NCBI GenBank assembly: GCA_903928045.1
Contig: CAIYPH010000667.1
Coordinates: 1-10,843 of the forward strand
Reading direction: 5' to 3'
DNA: 10,843 nucleotides
DNA from: an uncultured Rhodospirillales bacterium
GTDB lineage: Bacteria; Pseudomonadota; Alphaproteobacteria; Acetobacterales; Acetobacteraceae
Positions 8,454 to 10,843 of this stretch are shown in pieces. The notes beneath the pieces are model-generated. The model was not told the DNA's origin, searched no databases, and saw only the letters and a program-made list of their open reading frames with translations. Both the position numbers and the translations under genes were made by a program. How positions within the stretch are numbered: position 1 is the stretch's first letter; each line of letters begins with the position of its first letter.

Positions 8454-9668
8454 TCATGGCACGAGCAGCCGGGCAACCGAGGCCGACAACGCGGCATCGC
8501 CGATCGAGCGAAGCACTTCGCGGACATTGGTGACGGCGGAGTCGTAGCAGGCGATGGCGTCGTTGGGCAGGATCAGCGGATTATAGGCATCCCGGTCGGC
8601 GCGGCGGATCAGCGCCTCGATGTTGCGCTCGATCACCTCGGTCTCACCCGTGTCGGGGTTGATCGACACCAGCACGGCGGAGCGATCGGCGTTGGTCATC
8701 TTCGCGCCGCCCACGCAGTTGGCGGAGAACAGCGCCTGGAGCAGACGCGTGCCGTAGGGGAGGTTGGTCTGGTCGCGCCCAACGCCGGAGGAGGCGTTGC
8801 TGCTGGCCGGGGCGGTGAGGTTCGACATGTAGACGCGCACGCCCGGCGGCGTGATGGGGGTCGAGCGGGCCAGGCGCGGCTGGAAGCAGTGCCGGCTTGG
8901 CACGAAGATCCGGTCGCCATCCACCAGCAATGGGTCGTCAACCGGCGTTCCGTCGAGGAAGCCGCGCATATCCACCACGCGGCGCTGCCCGGCATGCTCG
9001 AGGACGATGGCCGCCACATCCGCATCGGGGCGGACGCCGGAGGCGTGGGAGAGCGCCGCGCTGAGCGAGCGGCCGATCGCATGGTCGCCGGCGGCGGACT
9101 GGCGCGCCTAGTCCGGCACGGTCGGGCGCTCGTTGATGACGACCTGGCCGGGCGCGAACACCGCGCCGGCGACCAGCACGCGCACCGCGTCACGTTCCAG
9201 CAGGCGCAGCGAGACATGGGCGTGGCCGGGGCGGTAGATCCCCTTGGCGACCAGCAGCCCGGCGATCTCGGCCTCCACCTGGACCACATCGCGGCCAATG
9301 ACCGGGACCTTGCCAAGGCCGGCGAGGAAGATCGCGCCGTCGCTATCCACCTTATAGTTGCCGGCCGGCAGCTCGTCGCCGGGCAGGCTGATGCGGATGA
9401 GGTCGCCCGGCGAGAGCGGCAGCGCGGGCTTCGGGAAGACGGCGGCGGTTGACGCCGCCGGCTCCGTCGTGGTGCAGCGGGCCGCATTGCCGCGGATGGC
9501 GAGGCCGGGCTCGGCGCGCTCCGTGCTCGGCATATCCTGGCGCTCCAGCATATAGGCCGCCGGGGAGTTCAGATCGACCGTGTTCCTGGGCGCCTGCCAC
9601 ATGCCGCCGCAGCCGCTGAGGGCGGTGCAGAGCAGGAGACGGGCGCAGAATTCGAGATGTCGTGTCAT
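8454..9668 (-). pseudogene. outer-membrane polysaccharide export lipoprotein (Wza/OPX-like), interrupted by an in-frame TAG
   Basis: From the ATG at 9668 the frame gives a lipoprotein signal (MTRHLEFCARLLLCTALSGC, lipobox Cys 20), a polysaccharide export domain at about 83-155 (LSPGDLIRISLPGDELPAG) and the start of an SLBB domain (VRVLVAGAVFAPGQVVI, 163-178). Codon 187 is TAG (9108-9110). The same frame then continues for 217 codons to TGA at 8454-8456 with coherent sequence: ARQSAAGDHAIGRSLSAALS, LLVDGDRIFVPSRHCFQP, TPPGVRVYMSNL, LPNDAIACYDSAV. No frameshift is needed, so one base separates this from a 404-residue OPX protein. It could be a true nonsense mutation, a sequencing error or readthrough. 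A GTG at 9017 could restart translation but has no clear ribosome-binding site. Upstream ATGs at 9692 and 9755 are less likely starts, as they bury the signal peptide. Confidence 0.82.
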
Positions 9669-9714
9669 GAGGGTGGTTCCCACTGCGATCATGCCGGGCG
9701 GCACCGTGCCAGCC

Positions 9715-9795
9715 CTGCACCACGGCAGTGCAAGACCGGCGCCAGAGTTTCGCATTTCGGGAATTAAGTAATTTCAATCGACTGCCGTGTTGCAG
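9715..9795. promoter_or_regulatory. long inverted repeat around an AT-rich core upstream of the polysaccharide operon
   Basis: CTGCACCACGGCAGT at 9715-9729 and ACTGCCGTGTTGCAG at 9781-9795 are reverse complements at 14 of 15 positions, separated by 51 bases. The spacer includes an AT-rich stretch at about 9757-9777, with GAATTAAGTAATTTC being itself nearly palindromic. It lies in the 193-base gap between the ATP-grasp stop (9862) and the OPX start (9668), where the operon promoter should be. TTGAAA is present on the minus strand in the core, but I cannot find a good matching -10. Paired operator sites or a large stem-loop are both possible. Confidence 0.5.
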
Positions 9796-9861
9796 CCAGG
9801 CCTGCGATGCATATTGGGAAAGTAGGAAGTTGCGAAATGGGCGGGATTCGCGTTCTGCGAA

Positions 9862-10843
9862 TCAGGCGTGCAAGGCGATTGCCGATCCTGCCGGGGCGGC
9901 GGCGACCATGCAGCGCATGAGGCCCGGGTCGTCCCAAGGCACATCGGCGTCGGCGTTACCCGCCAGGCTCTCGGGGTCCTGCAGCCAGGATTGCGGGAAC
10001 AGCGCGATATCGGCCTCACCCGACGCGCTTTGCGGTTCGGCCGGGAGATCACCGGCAAGGGCGGCGGCGAGGGCGGCGGCGAGGTCCACGCCGATCCGGC
10101 GGCCGAGATGGCCGATCTGGATCGGGCGAGGGTTGCATTCCAGCAGATAGGCGTCGCCGGTGGCGTGCTCGATCATGAAGTCGAACCCGATGAAGCCGGT
10201 CGCGCCGAGCGCGGCGATCATCACCCGCGCGGCACGCTCCATCTCAGCATGAGCGCCGATGGAGACGTGCGTGCTTGGGCCGGTGCCATGGCCGGTGCGG
10301 TTGAAGCCGGCAAAGCCCGCCAGCATGCGCCCCTCCATCGCCACCGCGCAGTACATCGCGGGATGGCCATCGATGGCCTGTTGCACGTCGAAGGGGATGC
10401 CGACAGGGAACCAATCGCGGCTGAGACAGCGGCGCACCAGCGACTTCATGGGCGCCAGCCGGCCACGCGTGGCCGGCAGCGTGGCGGCGATGGTGGCTTC
10501 CAGCGAACGGGCGTCGGCGCAGCGCGTGACGCCCTGGCCGGCCCAGCCGAAGCCGGCCTTGGCGTAGACGGGATAACCGATCCGGGCCGCGACCTCAGCG
10601 GCCTGCGGCACCGAATGCACCGTCCCGGTGCGGGGAGCCCGCAGGCCGACGAGCTGTGCGAGGGCGAGCGTCTCCCCCTTGAACAGCATCGCGTCGAACC
10701 GCGCGGGGTTGCCGAGCGAGCGGGTGACCAGCGCCAGCGCCGCCTTCCCAAGGCCGCCAGTCACTGGACCGCGCCGTACCAGGGCGTGCAGCAGGGCAAC
10801 GACCTGCTCGTCGGCTGGCACGATCAAGCGCGGCCGCCAGGCA
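9862..10843 (-). CDS. ATP-grasp domain protein, 5' end beyond the window
   Basis: The frame is open to the right edge; the visible part starts AWRPRLIVPADEQVVALLHAL, where PxLIVPADE is the usual beginning of an ATP-grasp preceding domain, so the N-terminus is outside the window. ATP-binding features are YPVYAKAGFGWAGQGV (codons 10575-10528), with the lysine and Gly-rich loop, then GFIGFDFMIE and LLECNPRP (Glu at 10138-10140 and Asn two codons on), which form the Mg-binding site. These are carbamoyl-phosphate-synthase-like ATP-grasp features, consistent with ligation of a carboxylate to an amine or thiol through an acyl-phosphate. The substrate is unknown. It is on the same strand as the polysaccharide operon but 193 bases upstream of it, so cotranscription is uncertain. 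A TTG at 10827 is probably not the real start. Confidence 0.82.
   Translation of the reverse strand, partial: AWRPRLIVPADEQVVALLHALVRRGPVTGGLGKAALALVTRSLGNPARFDAMLFKGETLALAQLVGLRAPRTGTVHSVPQAAEVAARIGYPVYAKAGFGWAGQGVTRCADARSLEATIAATLPATRGRLAPMKSLVRRCLSRDWFPVGIPFDVQQAIDGHPAMYCAVAMEGRMLAGFAGFNRTGHGTGPSTHVSIGAHAEMERAARVMIAALGATGFIGFDFMIEHATGDAYLLECNPRPIQIGHLGRRIGVDLAAALAAALAGDLPAEPQSASGEADIALFPQSWLQDPESLAGNADADVPWDDPGLMRCMVAAAPAGSAIALHA

Noticed and set aside
8454..9017. Downstream half of the exporter frame as an independent gene from GTG 9017
   Set aside because: The 30 codons before the GTG are in frame and look like conserved exporter sequence, and no ribosome-binding site precedes the GTG, so an interrupted single gene is more economical.

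Overview
The window is high-GC bacterial DNA with tightly packed genes, several 4-bp stop/start overlaps and a tRNA that carries its own CCA. The protein families (an outer-membrane polysaccharide export lipoprotein, a Zn-ribbon/thiolase pair, a lone TfoX N-terminal domain) and the style of the T/A-rich intergenic palindromes suggest an alphaproteobacterium, most likely Acetobacteraceae-like. That assignment is an impression from the sequence, not a database result.

Left part (1-2586): the last 39 codons of an IS1595-type transposase enter from the left edge. A fold-type II PLP enzyme of the threonine/serine dehydratase family follows on the minus strand. Divergent from it are two small lipoprotein genes on the plus strand, overlapping by 4 bp. 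The second has a C-terminal half that resembles MalM.

Middle part (2587-5442): an intergenic region holds two inverted copies of a palindromic T/A-rich repeat; a third copy lies next to the transposase remnant. Then comes a plus-strand four-gene cluster: a thiolase-fold protein that lacks the usual cysteines, a DUF35 Zn-ribbon/OB-fold partner, an outer-membrane beta-barrel protein, and a TfoX N-domain protein. The first two look like a heteromeric acyl-CoA enzyme, possibly a retro-aldolase. The barrel may admit a hydrophobic substrate.

Right part (5443-10843): a tRNA-Lys(CTT) with a recognisable promoter, then a minus-strand exopolysaccharide export/polymerisation operon read from right to left: OPX (Wza-like) lipoprotein, Wzz/GumC-like co-polymerase without a kinase domain, and a Wzy/ligase-type membrane protein. 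The OPX gene is cut by a single in-frame TAG. The reading frame of the last gene runs antisense into the tRNA-Lys gene. Upstream of the operon, a 193-bp gap carries a long inverted repeat around an AT-rich core. A partial ATP-grasp gene on the same strand runs off the right edge.

No CRISPR array, prophage or obvious defence system is visible. The items most worth checking are the amber-interrupted OPX gene, the repeat family, the polymerase/tRNA overlap, the inverted repeat before the polysaccharide operon, and the cysteine-less thiolase/DUF35/barrel cluster.
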